A DNA stretch of 64,000 nt from Amphiura filiformis (Eukaryota; Echinodermata; Ophiuroidea; Amphilepidida; Amphiuridae), in NCBI RefSeq assembly GCF_039555335.1, contig NC_092628.1:95987782-96051781 (forward strand), in the 5' to 3' direction. Below the pieces are notes generated by a model. That model was not told where the DNA came from, did not search any database, and saw nothing but the letters and a program-made list of their open reading frames with translations. Below, piece after piece: positions 10,606-24,800 of the stretch (the first letter of the stretch is position 1; each line of letters opens with the position of its first letter). The translations under genes and the position numbers were made by a program.

Positions 10606-11489
10606 CTTAATAGGCACATAATGTGTATTATTGATTTTTTTCAATATTAGGACAAAATATTCTGTCCTTTGCAGACTCTCTTGACTGTTTTCTATAAATA
10701 TTATCAAAATTCATTCACACAGCATGAGGTTTTGTCATCTCAGTACCTCATGATGCACTGCCATATTTAGGATATCTCTTCTTCAGTGCTTAAAAAAAAA
10801 AGTCTGCCAACTTATTATGTTGATGTTTTGATCATTTGTGCTCTAGATCATAGTTTCATATGCTATTGTTGACTTATTTTACTGTGAAAGTTCTTAATTT
10901 TAGAAAATTAGTAATTGTTTCATTTAAAACTGTGCAATAGGCAATAAGTCAGGAAAAGTATTTGGGGACTTGAGCCCCCTTCCCCAGATCCAACAATTTA
11001 AAACATGTACAATAAACCATGGGGCTACCTATAGAGTGGCAGACCACAAACCAACCCTACAATATAATAATCTGAGTACTTGTTTCACCAACATTATTTG
11101 ACACACTAACCTGCTTGGCTGTATTTACACTAAACTGTTTGGCTGTATTTTCTTATGCTCTTAATCCAATGATACATTTACACATAGACTTCAGTACACT
11201 GAAGATATGCCCAAATTAACACATGCAAGCAGAATCATTTTACTGAAACCACCTGCAAGTAACAATTAATATCTTATTAAGCAATTTTAAGCATAGATAT
11301 GAAAACACACAAAAAAAAAGTATATTCTGTCGCTTCGGTCCGTGATGGTGCGACTCACGGTCAAGTGAAAAAAGTCCTTGGTTTAATCTTTTGTTGATGA
11401 TTTCTGTCATTGGTGTTGTGTGTATTTCGATCGCAAATAGTCAGTGCAATCAAACAAGTTTCTAAGTTTTCAGAGTGGAAGTTACTTGA

Positions 11490-11495
11490 TTTATT
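11490..11495 (-). terminator. Candidate polyadenylation signal AATAAA for prominin copy B
   Basis: AATAAA on the minus strand about 312 nt beyond the proposed stop codon of copy B. Such hexamers are common in AT-rich DNA, so this is only a candidate. Confidence 0.3.
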
Positions 11496-11806
11496 GTTAA
11501 ATATAGTGAAAAACTGACAATTAAAATCCATGGTCGAGTGTTGGTTTTTCCGAAATTGAATTTGGACATCGATATGTAGCCTCCTTCACAGCCGGTTTCT
11601 GTTGTTCATAACAAACCATGAGCCACATGAAGCTTGGGCCCAAGCTACTAGAAGTAGCCCGGATGTTGGACCAAAAGAATATACTTATAACATATGAAAC
11701 ATCTGACTACTGTTCCAATAAATTAAAAGGGTAATAACAGTCAATTGCATCTCCAAGTAAGTTGATGCTGATGTATATTTCAATGTTTTTAACTGATCTC
11801 CTGCCC

Positions 11807-12332
11807 TCATAACCATCTTTGTCTTTCAGCAAATTCCTTAACAGCTGAAAAAAGCAAGAAGTAAAAACAAAATTGTTGTGATTCTCAGATTGTGTTTCAC
11901 TGTTAAGGGGATGGTTAATGCTAGCCTTATTGGCCTTTCTACAGGTGGATGGACCTTTGGCTTTAAGTTTCAGTTTAGTTTATTTCACCATGATGAAGAT
12001 GAGAAGATCAGAAGAAGATTGGCTGTAAGTAGACATTGTCCAATTTTAACCCATCATGTGACTTGTTATGTTTGTGTCAACCATATACCAAAAAAAGTTT
12101 ATTGGCATTATTTGTTTCATGGTAGGGAGAATACCCACATTAACTCTATAACACTTTTTTTTTTCACAATCAGAAATGGAACAACAGGTGTACCCATAAA
12201 TGTGAAAACAGGTTGACACCTACAGAACATATCACTTACCTTCTTCATATGAAGGCGGTGGATGTGGCGGTGGATGTGGCGGTGGGTGTGTTGGGCGTGT
12301 AGGTGGCGCTTGAGATGGTGCACTCGGCGACA
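11807..12332 (-). CDS. Prominin copy B exons 20-21 (proline-rich tail and stop)
   Basis: Exon 20 (12332-12240, 93 nt) encodes a Pro/His/Thr-rich segment with repeated HPPP units ending PPPSYEE. Exon 21 (11844-11807) completes EEAVKEFAERQRWL and a TGA at 11809-11807. Phases join (1 to 1 to 0), and the last acceptor has a long pyrimidine tract. PPxY is the ligand motif of WW domains such as those of NEDD4-type ubiquitin ligases. The short last exon is the less certain part. Confidence 0.78.
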
Positions 12333-12799
12333 CTGAAAAAAATTGTAAAGATAAAGATAATGAGTGATTTGCAGACTTGATTTTTATTTTTATTTGTACA
12401 TAATATATACTCCATGTTTGTGATGTTGACAATCATCCAGGAAATGGAATCAAAATGAATTGCTTAAATTAATATGTACTGTATTTAAGCTAATTTGGGC
12501 CCTTTACCTAATAAGCCCCCTACAGATTTTTTTAGTATGACAACTAAGTGCTTTTCAATAAAGTAAAATGTAATGCCTGAGATATGTTTCGTTAGATGGT
12601 GTGAACAAAAATGTGGTAAAAAGAGGAAACCACCACCGAAAGCATAATCCTATGGGGCATTGTTACACACATTTTTGCTTCTCATATACATGTATCAAAA
12701 ATACTGGAACAATACAAGTCAAAATTTGGAAACAGGTAATTTTAATTGTAGGCCTTAATGTAGGATACAGAACAGAATATGCAAATCTGCTCACCCACA

Positions 12800-12832
<33 letters not shown>

Positions 12833-15800
12833 TTAAAAAACCAAATTAAAATCTTACCATTTGAATGAGTTGTTTGTAAATTGACCATTTCCTGATCATC
12901 ATGTTGGTAATCATAATAATCTTGGCAAGCCTGGTTATCATAGTTATCTAGCTGTTGACTTCTTATTGTATCTGTGTGAGGACGGCTAATATAGCTCCCT
13001 GGACGGCCTAGCATGTCGGGAGTGGCACGTTCTTCAGGAATCGTATACATGATACGTAGGTACTTGGCTAATTTAACCGCAAATATTAGACTGATTATCA
13101 TCCACACAGTGCACCAGCCAAGCGAGAACCACACAGTATTCTATAAACAAAAGGAATAATAAACACAATTTGAGATTTGGATGAGAACCATTAGATAATC
13201 CTGTCCTTTGCAGTGGCGTAACTCCTATGGGCTCTGGGGGGCCGCGCCCCCGGGCACCCGGGCTAAGGGGCACCCAAACCTGGATAGCCTTTGACACGAT
13301 AATACTTTGTTATAGGAAAGAAGTGGAAACCTTTACCCACCATGCATAGAATTACTCTTCATTTGGGTGCCCTTCAACACAAAAATTTTTTCGCAAGCTT
13401 AGCAAGCATTGAAACATAAATTGGCATTTTAAAGACCTAAATTCAACTTGATTTAATACCAAATTAGTGGTATTTTTGCACGTCTGCACGCAATTGTTTT
13501 AGGAAGAGGGGGTATTTTGTATTCTTGCCCCTGATCGCCACAATCACTAGCTACGTCACTGCAGCTAGTAGCTGCTAGTGATGAGTCTTCAAAAGTAAAG
13601 ACATTGGAGAATATGAAAACATTTTGTTTTATTAACATGCACTGCATTAGCTTGTATTGAAACATGAAATAAATTTAATCTGAAACACTATTTGTAAGTT
13701 ATTCGGTAGGCCTATACATGTATGCCTTTCAATACCAAAATTGATTAGCTCTGCACCATGCACACCCTTAGTTAGGGGCACCCGAACTACTTTCACCCCG
13801 GGCATCCTGTCCCAAAGTTACGCCACTGGTCCTTTGAAGGGGTAATTATATCTTTTCTCATTAATAGTCAATCACACTTTAAAAAAAATTAATCACTGAA
13901 GCAAATGTGTCCAACACATACATTTTGTGCAACACAATCAGTGAAATGGGTAGTATCAAAGACCACAAGATGTCACTAAGAAATGTTCCAATTTTTAAAT
14001 CTGGTGATAAGAATAATGTAAACAATTACAGGCCAATATCTGTCTTACCAATTATTTCAAAGATTATTGAAAGAACTGTTCATCACCAATTATATGATTA
14101 TCTTTGTAGTAGAAATATCCTTTCGGATTCTCAATCTGGTTTTAGATCCAATCAGTGAAATGGGTAGTATCAAAGACCACAAGATGTCACTAAGAAATGT
14201 TTCAATTTGGATCAGAAACCTTGTTCAATCTGGAAATAGGTTGTCCCAGATTTTAACCAGTTTATAAGCCCCCTCATCCTTATTCAAGATGTTTGAAGTA
14301 CTCATGAAACCAATAAGTAATCTTATCTGATTCTTGGTCATGAATTGGGCAAACAAGAGTTCAATGAGATCGTCTAAACCAGACAAGGGGTATAATTACT
14401 GAAATCAACTTTCAGAAAAAGCGAACCAGAGGACAAGATTCCTGATTAGAATCCAATGAAATGTTTGTGAATGAGATCGGATCTGCATGAGAACCGTTTC
14501 ATTTTTACTCCATGGGCATTACTTACTTTCTTTCAGCTCTCCTCATTGGTTAATCACATGATATAATCATCTGAGTAATTAATAAAAATACACCTTTCTG
14601 ATATCTTAGCAATTGTAAGCTTAATCCCCTTCAGGCCTACTGACTATTCTTACCACATCTCTGATTGGTTCAGTACATGATATAATAACAGCCCAATTGT
14701 AACCAATCAAAAAATAGTTTTTAGACGTCGATAATTTGGCTAGTAGTACCCATGGGGTTAATGATGATGATGATGATGATGATGACGATGACGATGACGA
14801 TGACGATGATGTAACATGATGAAACTATGGAAAGAGGAGAAAAGAAGTAGTATTTAAATTCCCTACACGTTTTTCAGGTACTAAAAACTTTCTAGCCGTA
14901 CATACCAGTGAGTCAAGGTCGTAATGACATACAACATTAACAGCTGCATCATATATGGCTCGTATTGGGTGACATCTACCAAATTCATCTGAAAACTGAA
15001 AGGAAATAATATTGAAAATTACATACAATTCCATTTTTTTTTTTTTTTGAAAAAAGACTGAGATCGCATATATGTGAATATGCGACTCTTTAAGTTCTCA
15101 CTATCCAGGGTGCGGACTGACCCTGCGCCTCCAACTGCAGTCATTGTTTATAATGTGTTTTTATGTTGTAGTTACACACATGCATATTGCTCATGTGAAT
15201 GTCCTTGTTTGCCAGGGTTTACAAACACACACCTCAGGTATTCACTGTTCCACAGGGACTGTCCTGGATGCTAAATTTCTTTTTGTAACCATAATGGGCT
15301 GCTGTTGGCAGACGGAAGGTGTTGATGAAAAAATAATTTGGGTGATCAATGGACTAATATTTTACTTTGCTTATGTACGGTGGTGAAAGAAAAAATGGAA
15401 AATTGTGTTTAAAAAAGTGAAACCAATATACATAAAATTAGTTGTTTTTCACAGTTGCTCGCACCTGATATCCTTTTTTTTTGCTCTTCACTCTTTCAAA
15501 CCATAGAAAAAAAATTGGGGCAACCATTCACAACTTCTATAGGCAAAAAATATTTCTGTCGTTACATTTACAAGTTGTGCCCCCCCCTCCACCGGTTCCC
15601 AAATCCTGGCTATGCCACTGTACATATGCAAACTCCCTCCCCACATATCCACCCCCTGACAGAGACACACCCCAACACATAATTTCTTTTGAATTTTCTT
15701 CATATTGAATAGAGATGAAGGTACATATCAACTATGCCTAATTAAATCCAATACCTGTTCTATGGCTACATCAATAAACTGATCCAGGTATCCTATTATG

Positions 15801-18800
15801 ACATCAATGTAATCCTCAACAGATTTATCCAATTCAGCTTCAAGGGCTTGTGTATCTGATAAACCAATCTCTACTACAAGTCCTGCCTTACTTGTCTCAT
15901 TCACATCCCTATCAAGTAGAGGTATGAGAGCCTGAATATGATGTGTCAGAGAGCATAGATGCCTGTTGTAGTGATACAAACAGAAAGAAATCAGGGTTAC
16001 AGTATATAATTTTCAAAAGAACAGGGATAAATCCAGGGTCTACATTCTGGAAAGTATTTTATTTATTTTGAGGTGCAAATCCAGATTTTGGGATATCTTA
16101 AATGAAAAATGTATTCTGTAAGCACTCCTAAGATTATACAAGAAATGCAATCTATATTTATTTATTCTTTCTTTATCCAGGGTAACCTCTTCAGTATCTT
16201 GTACTGATCTCCAAGAAGGCCCAGCACTTACAATTACAAAATATACAATACTTAATAAATAACATATGATAATCAAAACAAAGCTTATACTTTATTTTCA
16301 AGGAAACAAGGAAAACATTAATATAACAACAAAACCCAAAAAACAGTGGTATAAAATGGATCTGAAAATACACATACCAGACTAAAGATTAAACTATCTC
16401 TCTTGATCTCTCTCTCTCCCTCACCCCTCTTTCTGACTCTCCCTGACTATAGTTCTAATTCCTCCATTCCTCAAGAAAACTAGTTTCATTTCAAAGCTTT
16501 TTATGCTTTGTTTTTGGTTAAAGCCATAATGTATGATTCTTTCAAACAAGATTTTTTGCTATGCTTGTATAATATTTACGGATGTCCCAACTTACACCTA
16601 AATGGAATCAGCCAAATTTGATGTGTTTGTAGGTTAATAGAGCAAGTCATATTAATCCTTCCTGACAGTTATAACTATAATAATATTTCAACCTTTTGGG
16701 TAAATACTAACAAATTAAAATTTGATGGAAATCATACATTATGGATTTAAATTGACATCAAGTCTGTAAAGGCAATAAGATAGCATAGCATATCAGTTTA
16801 TCCTTACCATGCTGTGTTCTGTTGGTAATACTACAGACTGTTGTATATCTTGCATATCATATGCAGCTTGCCTCAACTCAGTTGCAACATCAGGCTGTAT
16901 AGAACATAACAAAAACATACTAATACTCGTACTATGTTTGAAGAAAAAAGAAACAGTGGCAAGTAATAATTTCATAAGTGGATTTCAGTAACATTTACAA
17001 CTACTTAAAAAATATAATGCATTGTAAATTTGATTTCACAATTATTAGAACTCAAGTGCCCCCAGAAAGAGGTTAAAAAAGTTATATTGCCCTTAAAGTG
17101 CCACAATCGGGGTTGACCATTATTTTTTGTTGTTGTTGCATTTTTGGCCAGTTTGAGTAAATAAATTAGGAACATTCTCCATAAAATACAACATAAACAA
17201 TAATTTAAATGTTTAACCAGGCTTGATTTTAGAATGTATCAGACCTGTATGATACAAATTACAAACAGGAAAAACATTTTGTGAATTTTATACCAAATTA
17301 TTTCCACTCATTTCCACCAGTTTACTTTTGAGAAAAATGCATGATCACAATTTCAGAAACCCTATCCGAGAATCACTGGCTGCTGATTTAGCAGTTTACA
17401 ATGAGAATGCTGAAAAATGTGTGCAGCACTGGCTGAAACACATTTAATCTTGTGCTGTGGACACACTAAGAAGAAGACTGGCTGAATTTTTCAAACCCCT
17501 TTTCGAAAGTCCCGGGACCGCAGCTGGTTTCATGTTTTATGAATGAGCTTGGTTACTTGACCACTATTTATACCAAGTGACACCGTTGTGCACACAAGTA
17601 ATTTTCATAGATGAAGAAATCAATCCCAGGAATTGATCTTACATTATTATCTGCAGCCGTGTCCAGCTCTATGGAGTAAGCTGACAAATCATCTGTTAAC
17701 AGATCTTCTTGTAACTGCAGATGAAACAAATGAATAAAAGAAAGGATTAGTTTAGACATCAACATCTAATATAAATTATTTAAATAACACAAATCGCTGT
17801 ACCAGTGCAAGCACCTTTGTCATAAGTAACATTAAGGGCTAAATTGAGTTATTAATGGATAATGAATATTACATAAATGCAGCTATGTTACAAGTCTTAG
17901 AAGCAATTAACCCTAATGCCAAAAAATCTTACAAATTCTAGAACTACCAAAATTGAAAGATTTTGTAAGATTTTTTGCATATCACTTTATCACATCTTGT
18001 AAGATTTTGTGGTGTAAGCAGTGAGTACCTGTAAGATTTTGTAAGATTTTTTGTTCATGAACTTAACTGTGTACATTTTGGTAGTGTAAGATTTTGTAAG
18101 ATTTATATGTGTTTTACTTTTCTACTGTAAGATTTTGAAGGATTTTGTTTCATTTTTAATTAAAATATTAATTAAATAATTGAAACATTATAAAATAATA
18201 AACAGATTGAAACACAAAAATGCTTCTCCTGAAATTAAAGGTCACTTACAATGTTATTGCACTGACACAACAAAATATATAAAAAGAAGTCTACATTTTT
18301 AGTTCAAATCCATACATCCCCTGTGGAAGACATGACCCTAATCTCTGCCTGCTAACACAGGGGTTGTAGATATCAAATGGAGTCACCCATTCAGGTAAGC
18401 CCATTTGAAATTCACACTCCCTGTGTGGGAGAGTAAAGGTATGTCTTCCATAGGGGTGTACTGATTTGAACTGGAATAGCCCATTTTCCCCAAAGTTTTT
18501 ACTATTCACTGGATATGATTTCAAGGAGTCCTCCCGGATACTTTTTGAGATACAAAGTCACCTAGAAACTCAGTCGGCTCAAATTGTGATATTTTCTGGG
18601 AGACCACCAGACATCCTGGTAAATGGGCATGGTAATCCAGAAATGTCTTGCTAACAGGAGACTTTGGGAAACTTCTCAAGATGGGCTGAAAAGGTTGCTG
18701 GAGGTCTTCAGGCTCTTTGCTATGAGTAGCGTGCAAAATTTCAGCAAAATACAAACAATATATAGCGACCCTCCCACGGTAACATTATATGGATGAGTCT

Positions 18801-21800
18801 GGCACTATCCAATTTACATATTTTCTTTACCTTGCTCTCCACAATTTTAAGCTATTTGAAACCACTCAAAGGTGTTCACCATTTTCCTTTCTTATTTTTT
18901 TTTTCAATTTCATCCCCCATTTCATGGCACATCTTTTGTTCGTTTAAAAAAAATCAACTTACCAGTGTTTCCATGGCATCAAAATCAACCTTATCTAATT
19001 GGATCTGATCTACAGAATATTGAAGCAATGGTCCAAGATTATCTGGTACTAAATCACTCAAATCAACATCCCCTATGTCTATCTCATCTATCAGTTTAGC
19101 TGTCTGGTTTCTTAGCTCTGGTATAAGCTGTAAAAATAACATAACATAATAAGTCACCAAATTATGATATAAAACTGTCATGGATTTCAGGAACACTCTT
19201 TCACAAAAAGAAACAAACTCTGTAGCATAAACAAGAAGGGGGTGGGTACTGCTTCCTAAATCCCAACAAAATATATCAACGTGATTGCCAGAAGAACAAC
19301 ATATACCCCAGGACTATCTGCAGAATATTGAAGCAATGGTCCAAGATTGTCTGGTATAAATTCCCTGAAATAAACATCACCTATGTCAATCTCATCTAAC
19401 TGCAAGCAGCAGGAGGTGGAAGGGATGGGAGGAGCCCAGAGGGGCACTCACTGAGTGAATTGCTACACATCAACAGCCACAGGCCTTAGGACATGACCAT
19501 ACAGTCTACTCTGAAGTACAAAGTACCGACGCGGACGCACACATTGTGCCGACCTTGAAGGCACGCATACCTGCAGCAGAGAGGCAGCACTTCGCACTGT
19601 TTACGCGCTGTATATGTGTGCATTGTCACTTTGTGCTTCAGAGTGGACAAACTGTAGATGTTTAGAGTTGGTTATTTTGCAGCGTGATTTGAAAGTAAAA
19701 AATTGAATGGTGATATTTGCCCAATTTATGTTTTGTGTATTTTTGTGTTCTTGTGGCAGAAATTGAAGGTCTAAAGTAAAAGTCAATACTTTGCTATATG
19801 CCATTTAGGGCAGCTGTTGCATATATCACTTCATTTAGGGGTACAAATTTGATTGTGTGCAGTATATCACTTAGAGGGTGTATTTTAAAGGTTGTCAGAC
19901 TCAGAACATGGGTTGGAATCACTTGTGGGTGACAGTGAGGAGAAAAAAGAATGGGAGGAGAAAAGGAGGAGGAAAAGAAAACCACATTACAGGTTAAAAT
20001 CACTCGTGCTCAGACCAGGAAGGATAATAGGCGCTTGAATACATTTTTCTTATTTCAAATAACCACTGATGGTAAATTTAACACCACTTGACATAAGATA
20101 TGATTCTCTTCTTACCTTTTTCAAATCATTGACATTGATAATGTGCTCCAGTTGTAATGTGTTGTAGATAGTAGAATTCTGCTCACAGTCTTCCAGAATA
20201 GATGTAAATGTTAGAGGAATAGAAGAATTACCCAGGATGAGATCCCCTAGCCAGTAGCCTTCTGATATCAAGTCTGGTTTGTCTATTGTCTGTCATATGA
20301 TAAAAAATTAAATCACTGCAGTTCCAATTTAGGCTGTTAAGTCAGTATGCACAAAAGTGTTTTGAAGTTGGACAAACAGTTAAAGCTGGGTGTAACTTTA
20401 CAGACAGTCTAAGGTTATTTAGACTAGGGGTTAAAATTAAAATATTGTGCATATGTCTAAGTTTAGAGCACAATGGGGGCACCATGTGCAGGAGGAATGA
20501 AGTTTAGGGAGAGAAACAATTTGAAAAATTGCCCAAAATAGTTGTTTTGTTTGACAGGGGCACAAATCTAGCCCAAATGGGTTTTTTTTGGTAAACTTCC
20601 CATACTCTTGCATTGTGGTGCTACCAGTAGACCAGGTCTGAAGTCAAAACAGAGCAACCATTTAAACCTATAATTTTATGTGGCAATGTGGTTCAGTGCA
20701 AGCTCATCCCTTTCTATGGAATACCATATTACAACAGTGTGTAGAGCAGCATATGCGTCCATTAGAAACATAGGTCGTGATCAGTAGACATGTAAACAGG
20801 AGATTGCTGAAATGATGGTACATGCCTTCATAACATCCAAGATAGACATTGGCAACTCTCTGTTGCATGGCATCACAAAGACCAAACTGCACAGACTACA
20901 GAGAATTCAAAACATTGCTGCCAGACTTATAACATACACAAAACTACGTGAGCACATTACACCTGTTTTACATGACTTGCATTGGCTACCAGTTGAACAA
21001 AGAATCACATTTAAAATAGCCTTATTTGTCTACAAGATCTTGTATATATCAGCTCCAGCATATTTAAATGAACTTGTAGAAATGTATTCACCAACTCGTA
21101 ACCTCCGTTCTACTACAAAAGAACTTCTTCAAGAAACAGTTGCCAGAAACCAGTGGGGCAGCAGATCATTTCATGTTTCAGCTGCAAACATTTGGAACAA
21201 TCTGCCATTTTCGGTTCGCTCTGCCAAGAGCTTGTTTAGTTTCAAAACAAATTTGAAAACACATTTGTTCCAAAATGCTTTTAATTGACTCTTTGCATAT
21301 CATGAACTATACAACACTGATGAACTGTTATAATATGTTTGTATCATTGTACATTGGTTGTTTTTTGCAAAGCGCCATGAGCGTCTCTCGATGGATACCG
21401 GCGCTTTATTAAGTGTACATTATTATTATTATTATTATTTATATATTTTCTTCTTCATGAAATACTTTGAATGCTGTTGAAGTAAATCAGTGTCTAAAAA
21501 TTCCAGATCAATTTCTTCCTATCTTTAAACACATACCTCATTTATGAGTTTGAGATTTTTGAGTGGTTTGCATGTCAATGTAGTAGGAGCCAGGCTGGCA
21601 AAGATGGTTGATGTTAGTAGCATCAGTAGCGGGGTTAGTAGGAATGTTAGTACTACTCCACTGTAAAAACAGAAGAATCAGTAGTGGGGTTACTCAGTCA
21701 ATACAAACATTTTTTTTAAATGTTATAATTGTGCTATAAACATGTTTGTACATGTTCCTCATTCCTCTTACTAAATAAAAATACAGTGTACAAACTGTAT

Positions 21801-24800
21801 TCTATAGTAAATTGATGTGCATAGATCATTATTGGCTGTTGTATGTACCCCAAGTCCCCATTGTTTGTGACATATTGTCCATTTGTGCATTTGACGAGCT
21901 TTGTTGCAAAACCCCTTACATCCACTTGAGCAATTTTGAGAAAACATCAAATAATCATCAAAAAAAGTACTGATATAGGGTTTGCAGCAAAAGCAGTTTT
22001 TCGGCGGGATGCTTGGGTAGGATGCAAAAACTGCTTTTGTTGAAAAACCCCTTATATCAGTGATTTTAATGATGATTTTTTGATGTGTTCTCAAAGTTGC
22101 TCAAGTGGATGTAAAGGGTTTTGCAACAAACCGCTTCATTTGTACATTCAATAGTTTTGTAGATGAAAGTACAGTGATTAACTTACACCATAAGGAAGTT
22201 TCCACAGCAGTTAGAGCTGATTGATCTGTATCTTGGGTCCACATTTTTGGCGAAGATAGATCCCATGATGAGTCCAACAGCAAATACACCAAAGATAAAA
22301 AAACAAGCCAGAGATAGAGCAAGCATGGTAAAATCCCTGCAGGAGAATTAACATACAAAAGTATATTAGTATATAAAAAAATACAGAGTCTTTGTTTTAC
22401 TTTTTAAGTTCTTTGTGAAATTCAGGGGAAAGGGAAGAGGGTGGGGCACTCAGGACAAACTCAATTGTAATGATGTAAGTGCACAAAACTACAAATTATG
22501 TGTCCTTTTTTTAGCTATAATCAGTGTGCATCCACATGAAGGTTATCAAATTTGCCAATTTTTGGGATAGGAAGAATGTTTTAGAAGCCATCATGAGAGT
22601 GATGTTTTAACTATTTTAATGACACCTTCCAATTAATAAAATAACACTGAATTTCTTGAAGGACTTTCCTTGTTAAGGGTTGTTTTGTAAATCCTTGGGC
22701 TATGAATTTTAAGATGTCATATAATCATTGGTATGTTTTCTTTCCTTTCTTTCTTTTTTTAAGTTCAAACTTGACATTTCTTTTTTAATTTACTACATAA
22801 ATCATACAAAAATTCCTTGTTAGGATATTTTAAAGATAAAGTGCATCCTCCACTTCTTTGTTTTGATTCCTTTAAAAGGTTTTTATTCATTTCATATTTA
22901 ATGATTTACAAAGACTCGTCAAAATATTGTTAAGCACTTGGATATAGTTTGTATTACCTGTAGATGATATAGTCATTGGAATCATCAAGCCTGCCCTTCA
23001 TAAACACCTCATACTCATCTAGAGTATCTAGTATCTGAGTGTCAAATAAAATACATGATTCACTTACATCTAAAGCTCATAATTATGTTTATTACATACA
23101 ACAAATTGTACTAATTCTACCTAATCATACTTGAGTTCAATCCCCTCGCGAGTCCTTTTTTTTTGCTCTTTCCATTTACTGTCAATTGTTTGCCCAAGAT
23201 TCGTTAAAAGTCATTTAATTATGCTACATTTAACATTATCAGGATTATTTCTCCATGCTACATGTACATATCTATATCATTTATTTCATTCAGTAATTGC
23301 CAAGAAGCTCTATTCAGAATGACATGAGGTCATCAAGGGTGTAAGGTCCAGTTAGTTCAACTTCAATCGGTAAGCCGCTGGACTCTGGTGTGCGAGTGCT
23401 TGACGGTACACCTCTTGCAGTGTAATTTTCTGTTCTGAAGGAAAATTCGCTAGCTTGAAATTCCCCTGGACAAGGAACTTGTTGCTTATTGTCAGTCTAC
23501 CAGTACAAAAATCTGGAAGTTGATTCTGGTTGCGATGGTTATATATAGGCTGATTAGGGTTCTGCATCTGTATAGCTGTGCACCCCTGAATGATGCTAAA
23601 TGGTTTATAAAGTAGGTCTATAGTCTATATATCTACCCCGAGTCACCGGCACTAGCGTGTTCAGCGTGTGCTGCGTTGGCTTAATGTGGTATATCTTGTG
23701 TGTACATATGCCGCACATTGATTGCGCGAGTAACAGTATGTATATGCAACAAGTATCGCTAAGCTAACGCAAAAATAGTGCCAGTGACTCAAGGGAGATA
23801 TACAGACTATAGGGCCAGAGTGTGCCAAGGTTTCTGGGTTTGTGCCTGTGCATAGTGCACTACAAATCACTATACTTTATTTTTAGATATACTCACCGCT
23901 ACTAATTGATCATTGGCTCCTGTGTATATCTCATCAATACTGTCACTTGTAGAGCTAATAACATCCTCTATATCATTGATAGGTTCTTCAGCTGCACTGT
24001 TAATATCACTCTCAATCTGGTCAAGAGCTTCCAGACCCTAAGTAATGTGTCAAAACAAAGCAAGGTAGTTTACTTGAGCTCTTTCTTTCCAGATAATCAT
24101 TGGAAATAATGATAATAAAAGAAATGTGCAAATGACAAACAACAGGCCGGATTTTGTTACCTTGTTGTCTAGTTTAATTGTAACACTGGGGTTAACTGTT
24201 CACTCTATACATACCTTGTTATATAGACTGCTAATATTTGCTATTGCTGTATCAGACCCACTTATTTGATCATCTAAAACTGGAAGCTGAAAGAAAGATA
24301 TATCATAATATTCTTTATATTTAAATTATGTATAAATCTAAAATTGATGATGAAAATTGATAATGAAGAATATATTATCATGCTTTATTGACTTTTATGC
24401 AGAGAAAGCAGATACAGAATGGAGAATGGTACATGGATGAAATATCCCAGGCAGTAATAAGAAGGTCGCCGGTTTGAATCCGGCCAGATCCACTGGTTTT
24501 TTTTGTGTTTTTTTTTCAATGTTTATGTGCGCTGGCTGCTCTGGGTAAAGATTAAAATTTGTTCATCCTATCAACCCAGAGAACTAAGTATGTAATTTCA
24601 TCCCAGGCAGTACTTTTGTCTTTTCAACCACTGAGTATTTTTTGCATGTTCATCAACTCATCACCTATCAATAAAGATAATTTGCTCTAGAATAAACATA
24701 AAGAGCAAATAAAATCATTTATATTTGTTTATCATTGTTGATGTAGCTTGCAAAACTGCGTAAATACTGAAGTGGGTCCTGATTAGTGACACAAAGTGAC

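Noticed and set aside
12601-12849. Open frame ending in a poly-lysine run
   Set aside because: The lysines come from the poly(A) run at 12,802-12,830; no other support.
15932-15979. Upstream extension of prominin exon 17 using the acceptor near 15,962
   Set aside because: It looks like a usable acceptor, but it would enter in phase 2 while exon 16 ends in phase 0; kept only as an uncertainty.
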